From Clostridiales bacterium (lineage in GTDB: Bacteria > Bacillota > Clostridia > Christensenellales > CAG-138): a stretch of 60,866 bases of DNA. Numbering within the stretch: position 1 is the first letter of the stretch; every line of letters starts with the position of its first letter. The notes beneath the pieces were generated by a model that worked only from the letters and a program-made list of their open reading frames with translations, searched no databases and was not told the DNA's origin. This document shows, in pieces, positions 41,473-51,257 of this stretch. The stretch spans positions 1 through 60,866 of the forward strand of contig JAAYUE010000044.1 in assembly GCA_012517905.1 (NCBI GenBank). The letters are read 5' to 3'. The translations under genes and the position numbers were made by a program.

Positions 41473-42882
41473 ATGATCTGCTTTGGAACCGGCGGCTGGC
41501 GCGCCGAGATCGGCAAGGACTTTTACATGGACAACATCCGGCTCGTCGCGCAGGGACTGGCGAACACGCTCCTTGCCGACGGCAAGAGCGATAAACCCGT
41601 CGTCATCGGCTACGACCGGCGCTTTCTCTCCGCCGAGGCGGCGACCTGGATGGCGGAGGTGCTCGCCGCAAACGGCATCGGCGTCTGGTTCATGCGCCGC
41701 AGCGTGCCGACGCCGCTTGTGATGTATCTCGTCAAGCAGCACGGCCTGCACCGCGGCGTGGAGATCACCGCCTCGCACAACCCGAGCAACTACAACGGCG
41801 TCAAGATCATCGTCGAGGAAGGGCGCGACGCGCCGCTGACCGTGACCGAACGGCTGGAGCGCGAGATCAACGCATCGTCGGACGTAAAGACGATGCCCAT
41901 GCCGGAAGCGGAGGAGCGGGGGCTCGTCACATACCTCAAAAACCCGTTCAACGGCTTTATCGACTCCATTCTGAACGTGATCGACACGGACGCCATCCGC
42001 GAGCGCGGGCCGAGGATCCTCTTCGACTCCATGCACGGCTCCTCGACCTATCCGCTGACGGTCATCCTCAACACCGCGCGCTGCACGGTGGACCAGATTC
42101 ACGCGGACAAGGACGCCTATTTTGGCGGCATGATGCCCGCGCCGACGGAGGACACCATGGCGGAGCTGAGAAACCGCGTGGTCTACGGCGGCTACGATCT
42201 CGGCATCGCGGTGGACGGCGACGGCGACCGCCTCGGCGTCATCGACGGCACGGGGCGCTACATCAGCGCAAACGAAATCCTCGTGCTGCTCTACTCCTAC
42301 CTGCACGAAGTCAAGGGCTGGAAAGGGCCTGTGGTGCGAAACCTCTCGACCACGCACCTGCTCGACCGCGTGGCGGAGTCGTTCGGCGAAGCGTGCTACG
42401 AGGTGCCCGTCGGGTTCAAGTACATTTCCTCGAAGATCGACGAGGTGGACGCGGTGCTCGGCGGCGAGTCGTCCGGCGGGCTGACCGTGCGCGGGCACAT
42501 CCACGGCAAGGATTCCGTATATTCCTCCGCGTTGTTTGTGGAGATGATCTGCAAAACCGGCCGGCACCCGAGCGAGATGATCGCCGCGTTGGAGCAGAAA
42601 TTCGGCACGTACGTCATGAAAGAGAGCAACGTCTCCTTTTCCGCGCCGCAGCGCGCCGCGCTGGAAAAGGTCATCTTCACCGACTGCGCGCTGCCGGAGT
42701 TCGGGACGGCGCCCGTCAAGGTCAGCTATCTCGATGGCTGCAAGGCGTATTTTGCGGACGACTCGTTCGTCGTGTGCCGCTTCAGCGGCACGGAGCCGCT
42801 GCTGCGCATCTTCGCCGAGGGGCGCTCGCCCGGGCAGGCGCTTTCCTATATCGCTGCCTGGAAAAAGCTGCTGAACCTGTGA
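41473..42882 (+). CDS. phosphohexomutase (phosphoglucomutase/phosphomannomutase family)
   Basis: 469 residues with all four family sites: T99-A-S101-H-N-P (phosphoserine), D248-G-D250-G-D252-R (metal), GGESSGG (sugar binding) and RFSGTEPLLRI (phosphate binding). It interconverts hexose-1- and hexose-6-phosphates. Placed behind a GH94 phosphorylase that yields sugar-1-phosphate, the natural substrate is GlcNAc-1-P or Glc-1-P. GAAAGGGAA before the ATG. Confidence 0.87.
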   Translation: MICFGTGGWRAEIGKDFYMDNIRLVAQGLANTLLADGKSDKPVVIGYDRRFLSAEAATWMAEVLAANGIGVWFMRRSVPTPLVMYLVKQHGLHRGVEITASHNPSNYNGVKIIVEEGRDAPLTVTERLEREINASSDVKTMPMPEAEERGLVTYLKNPFNGFIDSILNVIDTDAIRERGPRILFDSMHGSSTYPLTVILNTARCTVDQIHADKDAYFGGMMPAPTEDTMAELRNRVVYGGYDLGIAVDGDGDRLGVIDGTGRYISANEILVLLYSYLHEVKGWKGPVVRNLSTTHLLDRVAESFGEACYEVPVGFKYISSKIDEVDAVLGGESSGGLTVRGHIHGKDSVYSSALFVEMICKTGRHPSEMIAALEQKFGTYVMKESNVSFSAPQRAALEKVIFTDCALPEFGTAPVKVSYLDGCKAYFADDSFVVCRFSGTEPLLRIFAEGRSPGQALSYIAAWKKLLNL

Positions 42883-42901
42883 CGAATCGCCGGTAAAAAT
42901 G

Positions 42902-42931
42902 ACCGCCCGCGGCACGAGTGCTGCGGGCGGT
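42902..42931. terminator. bidirectional terminator
   Basis: ACCGCCCGCGGCA pairs with TGCTGCGGGCGGT (G-T wobble) around a CGAG loop, T4 after it. Between the mutase and the converging AraC regulator gene. Confidence 0.75.
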
Positions 42932-42956
42932 TTTGCATCGGCAGCGTTGGGAAAGC

Positions 42957-43844
42957 TTACTCCGGCTTTTGCGCGCCGAGACGGTATTCCTGCGGAGTTT
43001 TGCCGGCGTGCTCTTTGAAGACATGGCAGAAGTGGCTGGTGGAATCGTATCCGAGGCGGGACGCGATTTCGCGCACGGGGAAGTTGGTCGAGCGCAGAAA
43101 GCTCTGCGCGTAGTCCATCTTGACGCGCGTGAGGTACTGCACCACGGTGCAGCCTTTTTCCGCGCGAAAGCGGCGGATCAGCACCGGCGCGCTGCAGGGG
43201 CAGAGCGCGTAGACGTCCGACGCGCGGAGGGTGAGATACTCCGGCGAGCGGAGCGTGCGCAGCAGCTCGGCAAACCAGTCGTCCGCGCCGGCGGGGTGCG
43301 GTCTGCGGCGGTAGAGCAGCGCGAGCGCCTCGGCGAGCATCTCGAGAATCAGGCGGGAGGCGTCGTCGTAATGCCTGCCGCAGAGGTTGATCTGCTCCGC
43401 GCGGTCGAGAAAAAAAGCCGTCTCCGCGTCGCTGAGCACCGTGCGCAGCGGCGCGCCGGACGTGACCGCCTCAAACGGGATGTTGAGCGCGCCGCAGAGC
43501 GCGGCAAGACGCTGCGGCAGCACGAGCAGGTTCATATGCGTGCAGCTCTCCGCGCGCGTGGCGACGAACTGGTGCGCGTCCGAAGGGCGGATCAGATGCA
43601 GCGTATTGCGCCGGAGCGCCGTTTCGCCGCCGTTGAGGCGATGTGTCGCCCGGCCGCGCGTGATTAAAAAGATTTCGTAATAGTTGTGGTAGTGCAGCGT
43701 CGTCGAGCGGTCGTTCCACCAATGGAAGGACACCTCCTCGCGCATCAGTCGCGCGTTGGCGCGGCAGTCCACCATATGCGCGCCCGGCGGAGCGGGCAGG
43801 CCCGCTTCTTTTGTAAAATCGGCATGATCTGAATTCGTCTCCAT
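42957..43844 (-). CDS. AraC-family regulator with cupin sensor domain
   Basis: 295 residues: N-terminal cupin-like domain (about 40-130, HYHNYYEIFLITRG) that usually binds a sugar, and a C-terminal AraC domain with ASDVYALCPCSAPVLIRRF and VREIASRLGYDSTSHFCHVF. Divergent from the GPH symporter gene; probable activator of the glycan cluster to the right. Confidence 0.86.
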   Translation of the reverse strand: METNSDHADFTKEAGLPAPPGAHMVDCRANARLMREEVSFHWWNDRSTTLHYHNYYEIFLITRGRATHRLNGGETALRRNTLHLIRPSDAHQFVATRAESCTHMNLLVLPQRLAALCGALNIPFEAVTSGAPLRTVLSDAETAFFLDRAEQINLCGRHYDDASRLILEMLAEALALLYRRRPHPAGADDWFAELLRTLRSPEYLTLRASDVYALCPCSAPVLIRRFRAEKGCTVVQYLTRVKMDYAQSFLRSTNFPVREIASRLGYDSTSHFCHVFKEHAGKTPQEYRLGAQKPE

Positions 43845-43905
43845 GGAGAAATCATACTATTTCGGTCAACTCCGCGTCAATGGATCGTCTGGCGTTAAAA
43901 TAATC

Positions 43906-43969
43906 GCAACGTGCATTCAAAAAATAGCAACGCGCGCGCATTTACACGCGCGCCCGGCGATGATACAGT
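43906..43969 (+). promoter_or_regulatory. promoter of the first GPH symporter with GCAACG repeats
   Basis: TTTACA (43941-43946), 17 bp, TACAGT (43964-43969). GCAACG occurs at 43906 and 43927, 21 bp (two helical turns) apart, ending 8 bp before the -35, the usual place for an AraC-type activator. ATTTACACG is shared with the promoter at 49709. Confidence 0.6.
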
Positions 43970-44024
43970 CGAGGTGCGGAATCATTCGCCATCATCAAAT
44001 CTGTTATCGTTGGGAGGAGCGCAT

Positions 44025-45350
44025 ATGGAGTCCAGAAAAGCCAGCCCGTTCCGGTATGCCATCGGCATGTTCGGAACGAGCATTCCGGTCAATATGTTCA
44101 AGACCTATGCCGCCGCGTTTTACGTGATTCAGCACGGCGTCACCACCGAAAAGTTCGCACTCATCCTGTTTCTCTACACGTTTCTCGACGCAATCGACAA
44201 CCCGATCTACGGATTTCTCTCGGACCGCACGCGCACAAAATGGGGGCGCAGACGGCCCTGGCTCGTCATCGGCACGCCGCTTCTGGTGCTCTCGTTCATC
44301 GCGTTTTACAACCTGCCGGCATTCTTGAGCGGCAACAGCATCTTCGTCTACATGCTGCTGATGTATATGCTCACCGGCACGCTGGACTCGCTGATCAACG
44401 CAAACTACGGCGCGCTCTTTCCGGAGATGTTCCGAACGGACGCGGAGCGCGCCAAGACCAACGCCATGCGGCAGGCGTTTCAGCTCGTCGCGATGGGCAT
44501 CAGCATTGCGCTGACCCCGATGGTGACGGAAAAGATCGGCTATGGCCCGACCTCGATCATCTACGGCGCGCTGGCGGCGGTCGTCATTCTCTACATGGCG
44601 TTCGGCAGCCGCGAAACCATGCCCGAAGCGGTTGCGGAAAAGCCGAAGCTCTGGCCGACGCTCAAGGCGATGTTCACCAATCCGAAATTCTGGATCTTCG
44701 GCGTGACCAACGCGCTCTACAGCGCGGCGATGGCGCTGGTGATGCAGGCGGTGTCGTTCTACACAAAATATACGCTGGGGCTTTCCGGCACGGCGAGCAC
44801 CATCATGCTCGCGGTCGTGCTTCTGCTCGCCATGGGCGGCGTCGTCGTCTGGGCGCGGCTGGTGAAAAAGTACACCGTCATGCCGGTGTGGCGGTTCGCG
44901 CTGATCTTCCTCGCGCTGGCGTTCATCCCGCTGTATTTCATGAAAAACCTCGTCGGGGCGATCGTTGCGAGCTGCTTCGTCGGGCTTGGATTCGCGGGCG
45001 CGATTACGACCATGGACCTCATCGGCGCGCGGATTATGGACGAGGACACGAAAAAATACAACCTCCGCCGCGAAGGCACCTACGCCAGCGCGATGGGCTT
45101 CATGAACCGGTTGAGCGGGCTGTTTACGAGCCTTGCGTTCCTGCTGGTCGGAAGCCTGTACGGTTTCCAGAGCGGCGATAACCCCGGTCCCATGCCGGGC
45201 GAAGCGGCGAAGTTTCTCATGGCGATCTTCCCGTTTGTGGTGATGGCGCTCAGCGCGGTGACCGCGCGGTTTCTGCGCTTTCCGGAGGATCAGAGCCCTC
45301 CGAAGTCGACGCAGGACGCGGACACGCCGGAAGCGGGCGCGGAAAAATGA
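44025..45350 (+). CDS. GPH-family sugar:cation symporter
   Basis: 441 residues with twelve hydrophobic segments of the MFS_2/GPH type: IDNPIYGFLSDRTRTKWGRRRPW is the family hallmark between helices 2 and 3 (an Asp and a basic loop). Imports glycosides or oligosaccharides with H+ or Na+. GGGAGGAG precedes the ATG at 44025; a longer in-frame start overlaps the promoter. The stop overlaps the next start by 4 bp. Confidence 0.87.
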   Translation: MESRKASPFRYAIGMFGTSIPVNMFKTYAAAFYVIQHGVTTEKFALILFLYTFLDAIDNPIYGFLSDRTRTKWGRRRPWLVIGTPLLVLSFIAFYNLPAFLSGNSIFVYMLLMYMLTGTLDSLINANYGALFPEMFRTDAERAKTNAMRQAFQLVAMGISIALTPMVTEKIGYGPTSIIYGALAAVVILYMAFGSRETMPEAVAEKPKLWPTLKAMFTNPKFWIFGVTNALYSAAMALVMQAVSFYTKYTLGLSGTASTIMLAVVLLLAMGGVVVWARLVKKYTVMPVWRFALIFLALAFIPLYFMKNLVGAIVASCFVGLGFAGAITTMDLIGARIMDEDTKKYNLRREGTYASAMGFMNRLSGLFTSLAFLLVGSLYGFQSGDNPGPMPGEAAKFLMAIFPFVVMALSAVTARFLRFPEDQSPPKSTQDADTPEAGAEK

Positions 45351-46219
45351 ACGCGCGCTATCTCATCGTCAACGCGGACGACTTCGGCCTGACCCTGGCG
45401 GGCGACGGCGCGATCGCCGAGCTGTTTGCGGCCGGGCGCATCACGTCAACGACGATCCTCGCCCCGGCAAAGTATGCCGCCGAGGCGTGCCGGACCGCGT
45501 GTGAGAAAGGGCTGGCCGTCGGCGTGCACTGGACGCTGCACGCGGAGTGGGCGGACGAGCGCTGGCAGCCCTGCGCTGGCGAGCAGCGCGCGCGTTCGCT
45601 CTGCGAGGACGGCGCGCTGATTCCGAACGCCGGCAAGGCGGGAAAGCAGGCCGGCAGCGGGGACGTGACGCGCGAGCTTGCGGCGCAGGTTGAGTTTCTT
45701 CGCGACCGCGGCGTGGCGCCGGATCACGCGGACAGCCACGGCGGAACGCTCTACGGCATCAACGGGCGGCTCTTTTTTCTCAACGCCTTCCGCCTCTGCA
45801 AAAAATACGGCCTGCCGTTTCGCTTTCCGCATAGCAGCGCGTTTCTGCGCCGCCAATTCGGCCATGAACCCGGCGGACTGCTTCGCGCGGCGCACGCCGC
45901 CATCGTGGGGGCGGCGGATCTGTACGGCGTGCCGCTGCTCGACGACTTCATCACAAACCCGTATCCTATCGTGAAAATCGACGGGTACGCCGCGCTTGCG
46001 ACATATTACGAGCGTGAGCTGGCCGAAGCGCGGGCAGGGATTACGGAGGTGTTTCTGCACCCGTCCCTGCCGGACGAGGCGCTGCTGAGGCGCACCGCGG
46101 AGTGGGAGAAGCGCGTCTGGGAGTATGAATATCTCAGAAGCGACGCGTTTGCGAATTTCATCGCGCGCGAGAGGTTTGTTCTCTGCTCCTGGGCGGGCGC
46201 GCCGTTCGACAAAAGATAG
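45347..46219 (+). CDS. ChbG/HpnK-family (YdjC) carbohydrate deacetylase
   Basis: 290 residues with the YdjC hallmarks: N9-A-D11-D12-FG at the start (metal and catalytic base), VHWTLHAEW near residue 65 (His ligand), HADSHGG near residue 125 (second His site). ChbG removes an acetyl group from chitobiose and chitotriose phosphates. In this cluster, next to a symporter and near a GH94 phosphorylase of the chitobiose type, an N-acetylated sugar is a fitting substrate. ATGA overlap with the symporter. Confidence 0.84.
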   Translation: MNARYLIVNADDFGLTLAGDGAIAELFAAGRITSTTILAPAKYAAEACRTACEKGLAVGVHWTLHAEWADERWQPCAGEQRARSLCEDGALIPNAGKAGKQAGSGDVTRELAAQVEFLRDRGVAPDHADSHGGTLYGINGRLFFLNAFRLCKKYGLPFRFPHSSAFLRRQFGHEPGGLLRAAHAAIVGAADLYGVPLLDDFITNPYPIVKIDGYAALATYYERELAEARAGITEVFLHPSLPDEALLRRTAEWEKRVWEYEYLRSDAFANFIARERFVLCSWAGAPFDKR

Positions 46220-46261
46220 ACCAAAAACCGTCAATAACGCAATACAGAAAGAAGTATGCTC

Positions 46262-47542
46262 ATGAAGTACACGCTTCATATCGACAAAAGTGAAGAGCGC
46301 GGCTATCCGCGCCTCGCCTTCGACGTGCCGGAGGGAGCCGAGCGCATCGACGTTCGCGTATCCTATCCGGAGCGCGAACCCTACCGCGAAGGGGAGTTCA
46401 CGCTTGCCCGGAACGAATGCGTGATCGATCTTGCGCTGGAGTCGCCGGACGGGCGGCTTTTCGGCGCGGCGGGATCAAACCGCACGCACGTGTTCGTTTC
46501 GCCGCTTGGCAGCAGCGCGGGTTTTCTCGCGCAAGAGCTGCCGGCGGGCCGCTGGAGCGTCGTCGCGGGGGCGTATCATGTGCCGGAGGGCGGTGTGGAC
46601 GTGGCATATGACGTCGAAATCACTGTAAAACGGCGCAGGCTCTTTCGCGGGGACACGCATGTGCACACTAACGCCTCGGACGGCGCGTTTGCGCTCGCCA
46701 CACTTGCCGAGCTTGCCGCGCAGGACGGGCTGGACTATCTCTTTATCACGGACCACAACAACGTCTCCGCGCCGCCGCATCGCGACGACATCACGCTGCT
46801 GCCGGGCGTGGAGTGGACGCACTACAACGGACACGCGGGGTTTTTGGGTGCGGACGCGCCGCTGCCGGGGCGCTATGACACGCGCAGCGAAGAGGAGACC
46901 GCGCGCTATCTGATATCCGCGGGCGAGAGCGGCGCGATGACGGTGCTCAACCATCCGTTCTGCCCGCTTGTGCCGTGGCTGTGGAGCCTTGCCGCGCCGC
47001 ACGACGCCATAGAGGTTTGGAACGGCATCATGAGCGAGCGAAACGAGCGCGCAATCGCTTACTGGCACGGCGAGCTTGTGAAGGGGAATCGCGTCGTCGC
47101 GCTCGGGGGCAGCGACTATCACCGCCCGGGGCTCTTCGGCAGCATTGCCACGCCCTGCACGATGGTCTACGCGCCCTCGCGCAGCCGCGTCGACATCCTC
47201 GCCGCGCTCAGGCGCGGGGACTGCATCGTCAGCTATCAGCAGGACGGCCCGACGGCGGATGTGGATTGCCGCCGGGACGGCGCGCCGGTTTCCTTCGGCG
47301 GCGCGGCGGAATCGGGCGCGGAGGTGACGCTCCGCTTTTCCGGTCTGCGCGGGGGGGACGAGATACGTCTCGTCACCGATCTCGGCGTCGAAAGCGTTCC
47401 CTGCCCGAACGGGGCGGAAAACGCTTCGTTGACCCGGCGTTATCCGGGCGCGGCGTTTGTCCGCGCGGAGGTCATGCGCGTCTATGCGCCGGGCCTGCCG
47501 CCGATGAAGGCGATGCTCACCAACCCCGTCTATTTCGACTGA
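46262..47542 (+). CDS. PHP-domain metallohydrolase (CehA/McbA type)
   Basis: 426 residues: an N-terminal beta-sandwich of about 125 residues, then a PHP domain with the metal sites FRGDTHVHTNASDG, FITDHN, PGVEWTH, LNHPF and GGSDYH, then a beta-rich C-terminus. Such proteins hydrolyse phosphoesters or amide-like bonds. The second ATG (46262) is chosen because AAAGAAG lies 7 bp before it. The sugar cluster suggests a glycan phosphodiester, but that is inference. Confidence 0.8.
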   Translation: MKYTLHIDKSEERGYPRLAFDVPEGAERIDVRVSYPEREPYREGEFTLARNECVIDLALESPDGRLFGAAGSNRTHVFVSPLGSSAGFLAQELPAGRWSVVAGAYHVPEGGVDVAYDVEITVKRRRLFRGDTHVHTNASDGAFALATLAELAAQDGLDYLFITDHNNVSAPPHRDDITLLPGVEWTHYNGHAGFLGADAPLPGRYDTRSEEETARYLISAGESGAMTVLNHPFCPLVPWLWSLAAPHDAIEVWNGIMSERNERAIAYWHGELVKGNRVVALGGSDYHRPGLFGSIATPCTMVYAPSRSRVDILAALRRGDCIVSYQQDGPTADVDCRRDGAPVSFGGAAESGAEVTLRFSGLRGGDEIRLVTDLGVESVPCPNGAENASLTRRYPGAAFVRAEVMRVYAPGLPPMKAMLTNPVYFD

Positions 47543-47554
47543 ACCGGAGGCGGC

Positions 47555-49621
47555 ATGGAATATTCGGATGTACGGCGCGTCATCGTCGTATCGAAAACGC
47601 ATCTGGACGTCGGGTATACCGACTATGCCGGAGCCGTGCTGAGGCGGTATGTGGATTCGTTTATCCCCGCGGCGGTGGAGCTCGCCTGCTGTGTCAATAC
47701 GCCGGAGCACAAGCGGTTTGTCTGGACGACGGGTTCGTATTTGATCAAATACTATCTGGAACATGCCGATCAAACCGCTTGCGCGCGCTTTTGCGAGGCG
47801 CTGCGGCTCGGCTATGTGAGCTATCATGCGCTGCCGCTGACGACGCATACCGAGCTCATGAGCGCAGAGCTGTTTTCCTACGGTCTCTCCATCGCAAAGC
47901 GGCTGGACGAATTATATGGCAGGACGACCGTCGCCGCCAAGATGACGGACGTGCCGGGTCACACCGCCGCCATGGTGCCCCTGCTCGCCGCTGCGGGCGT
48001 TCGGTATCTGCACATCGGCGTCAACGGCAGTTCGCGTGCGCCACGCGTGCCCGCGCTGTTTCGCTGGCGGTTCGGCGGCGGGGAGATCGCGGTCAGCTAT
48101 GCGGGCGCATATGGCGACGCGGCTATTTTGAAGAGCGGTGTCGCGCTGGAGTTTCAGCACACCATGGATAACTCAGGCCCGCCGAAGCGGGAGGAGATCG
48201 ACACGTTTTTTGCCGCGCTGGCGCTGAAATACCCGAACGCGCATGTCGAGGCGGGCACGCTGGACGACTTTGCCGCGGAACTGCCCGCCGTCTGGGACGC
48301 GCTGCCCGTCGTGACGGAGGAGATCGGAGACACGTGGATTCACGGCGTCGCGTCAGATCCGCTCAAAACCGCAAGATTCAAGCGCCTGCTCGCGCTTGTC
48401 GACCGCTGGCTGGCGAGCGGGACGCTGACGCGCGGCGGCGCGGAGTATGAGGCGGTTATGGAAGCGCTGCTGCTCGTCTCCGAACACACCTGGGGCATGG
48501 ACACGAAAAAGCACCTGCTCGACTTTTCGAATTGGAGCAAACTGGATTTTGTTCGTGCGCGGGAGCGGGACAGGACGGACTATTCGCTCTTTGGCGAGAA
48601 AAACCGGCAGATCTTCGAGGCGGTGCGCGAAGAACTGCGCGAATATCGCGGGGACGACGAAACATCTTCATATCGACACTTTGAACAGTCGCACGCCGAG
48701 CAGCGCGCGTACATCGGCCGCGCGCTCGCGGCGCTTTCGCCGGAGCACCGCGCTGAGGCGGAGCGCGCGCTCGCCATGCCGTATCCCGGGCGCACCGGCG
48801 AATGCAGAGCGCTCCAAACGCCGATAGAGGTCAATGGCTGGACGGTGGTGATCGATGCGCACGGCGTGCTGGTTTCGCTGAAAAACGGGCGGCTTGGCAT
48901 CGACCGGCGCGTATCGGCCGGTCAATTGTTATACGAGACGTTCGACGGCAGGGATGTGGACGACTGCTTCTTCGCCTATGGACGGGACCTGGACAAAAAC
49001 TTCGCCTGGGCGGCCTGCGACTTCGGCAAGCCGGGACTGCGCTATGCGCCCGGCGTCCAGCATGGCGTTTACGCCACTCATTTGGAAGAGTTGCGGCAGC
49101 AGGGCGACACGCTGACGGCGTTTCTTCGCGCGGATGCGCAGGCCGCCGAAGAATACGGCTGCCCGCGCGAGATCGCAATTTCGTATCGCTTTTTGACGGA
49201 GGGAATCGTGCTTTCGCTCGCCTGGCGGCAAAAGGATGCGATTCGCAGCCCGGAGGCGCTCTGGCTTGGCATTGACCTGAACACCGACAGCCCGCATCGC
49301 TGGCGCATGACGAAGCTCGGGCGCGAGCTCTCCCCGCTCGAGGTCGTTTCCGGCGGCAACCGCAAGCTGCACGCCGTCGAACGACTCCGTTGTGAAAGCG
49401 CGCTGGAATCGCTCGTCATCGAACCGGTGGACGCGCCGCTGACCGGTATGGGAGGAAGGGATCTCTACGACGTGTCGGACACGGCGGGCGATCTTCGAAA
49501 CGGATTTTGGTTTCTGTTGTGCAACAATCGCTGGGGCACGAACTTTCCGCAGTGGTTTGAGGACGATTTGGCGATTTCGTTTCGCGTCTCTTTGCGCGGG
49601 CGCGCGCCGGCCGTACGCTGA
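47555..49621 (+). CDS. GH38-like glycoside hydrolase fold protein (DUF5054)
   Basis: 688 residues. The start VVSKTHLDVGYTD holds the H16-x-D18 metal pair of the GH38 alpha-mannosidase fold, and T131-D132-VPGH places D132 where the GH38 nucleophile lies. SEHTWGMD near residue 313 gives a further His. The C-terminal half is beta-rich. The DUF5054 family has no settled substrate. No signal peptide, so it acts in the cytoplasm on an imported glycan. Begins 12 bp after the PHP gene with CGGAGG. Confidence 0.75.
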   Translation: MEYSDVRRVIVVSKTHLDVGYTDYAGAVLRRYVDSFIPAAVELACCVNTPEHKRFVWTTGSYLIKYYLEHADQTACARFCEALRLGYVSYHALPLTTHTELMSAELFSYGLSIAKRLDELYGRTTVAAKMTDVPGHTAAMVPLLAAAGVRYLHIGVNGSSRAPRVPALFRWRFGGGEIAVSYAGAYGDAAILKSGVALEFQHTMDNSGPPKREEIDTFFAALALKYPNAHVEAGTLDDFAAELPAVWDALPVVTEEIGDTWIHGVASDPLKTARFKRLLALVDRWLASGTLTRGGAEYEAVMEALLLVSEHTWGMDTKKHLLDFSNWSKLDFVRARERDRTDYSLFGEKNRQIFEAVREELREYRGDDETSSYRHFEQSHAEQRAYIGRALAALSPEHRAEAERALAMPYPGRTGECRALQTPIEVNGWTVVIDAHGVLVSLKNGRLGIDRRVSAGQLLYETFDGRDVDDCFFAYGRDLDKNFAWAACDFGKPGLRYAPGVQHGVYATHLEELRQQGDTLTAFLRADAQAAEEYGCPREIAISYRFLTEGIVLSLAWRQKDAIRSPEALWLGIDLNTDSPHRWRMTKLGRELSPLEVVSGGNRKLHAVERLRCESALESLVIEPVDAPLTGMGGRDLYDVSDTAGDLRNGFWFLLCNNRWGTNFPQWFEDDLAISFRVSLRGRAPAVR

Positions 49622-49697
49622 AGGTTGAACTGAGGAAAGGGGCCGCGCGGCGGCCTTTTTTTCTGCGCCGAACGGCGCGAATTTGCGGCAAAAAACG

Positions 49698-49738
49698 GCA
49701 ATTGTGCGATTTACACGAATCGACCGGAATGGTAAACT
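49698..49738 (+). promoter_or_regulatory. promoter of the second GPH symporter
   Basis: TTTACA (49710-49715), 17 bp, TAAACT (49733-49738). ATTTACACG (49709-49717) and a GCAA 11 bp before it repeat the layout seen at 43927-43948, which suggests control by the same AraC protein. Confidence 0.6.
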
Positions 49739-49820
49739 ATCATCATACAACGTCTTTTCATCTATCCTTGCACGCATCCAAAATACGACCGCGCGTTCGC
49801 GCCGGGGGAGGCAACCGCAT

Positions 49821-51173
49821 ATGGCAAAGCAACCGCTCGCAGCCGGCAAACTGCCCCTTGGCGAGAAAATCGCATTCGGCATGGGCGACGTCGCCGCGAA
49901 TATCTACATGCAGATCATCGGCGTGTTCTTGCTCAACTTCTATACCGACGTGCTGGGTATAACGGCGGTGGCGGCCGGCATCGTTATGATGATCAGCCGA
50001 ATCTTCGACGCGCTCAACGATTTCGCGGTGGGCTACCTGGCCGACAAATCCGCCCGGTATAAAAAGTGGGTGCTTGCGGGGTCGCTTGCGGCGGCAGTGC
50101 TGTTTGTCGCGATGTTTCTGACGCCGGACTGGAGCCCGGCGGCCAAGGCCGCCTATGCGCTGGCGAGCTTTTCGATCTGGACCATCGCGCATACGATCTA
50201 CGTCATCCCCTATAACGCGATGGCGTCCACCGTGACGCAGGATCCATACGAGCGAACGAGCATCAATTCGGTGCGCTTCGTGATCACGACCGTGCCCGTG
50301 GTGCTCGTTTCGGTGCTGATGCCCATCCTGCTCTCGCGTCTCGGCGGCGCCATGGGACAGGGCAAAGCGTACCTGATCACCACTACGGCGTTTTCCGCGC
50401 TTGCGCTTGCTTCCACGCTCGTATGCGTGCTGCGCGTCAAAGAGCGCGTACAGGTCCGCCCCGAAGACGCCCAGAAGCTCACCGTCGGCAAGGTCTGCAG
50501 AACGCTCGCCGCAAACGGGCCGCTCAACGTGCTCATCGGCGCGTTTTTCCTGCGCAATATCGGCTATTATATCTTCAGCGGCGCGATGGTTTACTATTTC
50601 AAGTATAACCTCGGCAACGAGATGCTCATGAGTCTGTTTATGCTTGCGCTCGTGCCCTTCTCGGTTCTCGGCATGCTCGTCGTGCCGCCGTTGGCGAGGC
50701 GATTCGGCAAAAAGGCCGCGTTCTTCTGGGGCGGCGTGGTCATGGCCGCAGCGTTTGCCGGCATTTTTCTCGCAAACGGCAGCCTGCCCGCGCTGTTTGT
50801 CTGCGGCTGTATCGGCGCGGCGGCGATGGCGGGGCCGCTCGTTGCGTCGTTTTCAATGGTATCCGACACGGTGGAGTACGGCAAGTGGAAGACCGGCTCG
50901 GATGTGCGCGCCATCAACTTCAGCGTGTTCGTGTTTTCGCAGACGGTCGGCATTTCGCTTGCCTCGTTCATCATCGGCATGGTGCTTGACGCAACGGGCT
51001 ACGTCGCTAATCAGGCGCAGTCGCAGCCGGCGCGAAGCGGCATCCTCTGGCTGTTTTCGCTGATACCCGCGGTCGTTACGCTGCTGATGAGCCTTGTCAT
51101 CCGGTTTTGGACGCTCTCCGAGGAGCGCGTCACACAGATTTTGCAGGAGTTGCAATCAAGTGAAACCGCCTGA
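49821..51173 (+). CDS. second GPH-family sugar:cation symporter
   Basis: 450 residues, twelve membrane segments, GPH hallmarks GEKIAFGMGDVAANIYMQ at the start, DALNDFAVGYLADKSARYKKW after helix 2 and SMVSDTVEYGKWKTG in the second half. Not a close copy of the first symporter. The ATG at 49821 has GGGGGAGG before it. Probably starts a transcript with the anchored propeller protein. Confidence 0.87.
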   Translation: MAKQPLAAGKLPLGEKIAFGMGDVAANIYMQIIGVFLLNFYTDVLGITAVAAGIVMMISRIFDALNDFAVGYLADKSARYKKWVLAGSLAAAVLFVAMFLTPDWSPAAKAAYALASFSIWTIAHTIYVIPYNAMASTVTQDPYERTSINSVRFVITTVPVVLVSVLMPILLSRLGGAMGQGKAYLITTTAFSALALASTLVCVLRVKERVQVRPEDAQKLTVGKVCRTLAANGPLNVLIGAFFLRNIGYYIFSGAMVYYFKYNLGNEMLMSLFMLALVPFSVLGMLVVPPLARRFGKKAAFFWGGVVMAAAFAGIFLANGSLPALFVCGCIGAAAMAGPLVASFSMVSDTVEYGKWKTGSDVRAINFSVFVFSQTVGISLASFIIGMVLDATGYVANQAQSQPARSGILWLFSLIPAVVTLLMSLVIRFWTLSEERVTQILQELQSSETA

Positions 51174-51257
51174 AGACAGGAAGTTTTCAAAGAGCGTATT
51201 GCAAATTCGGCAGGGCCGTCATCAAACGTGGATGTCTGGAGAATTGAGGGAAACGCC

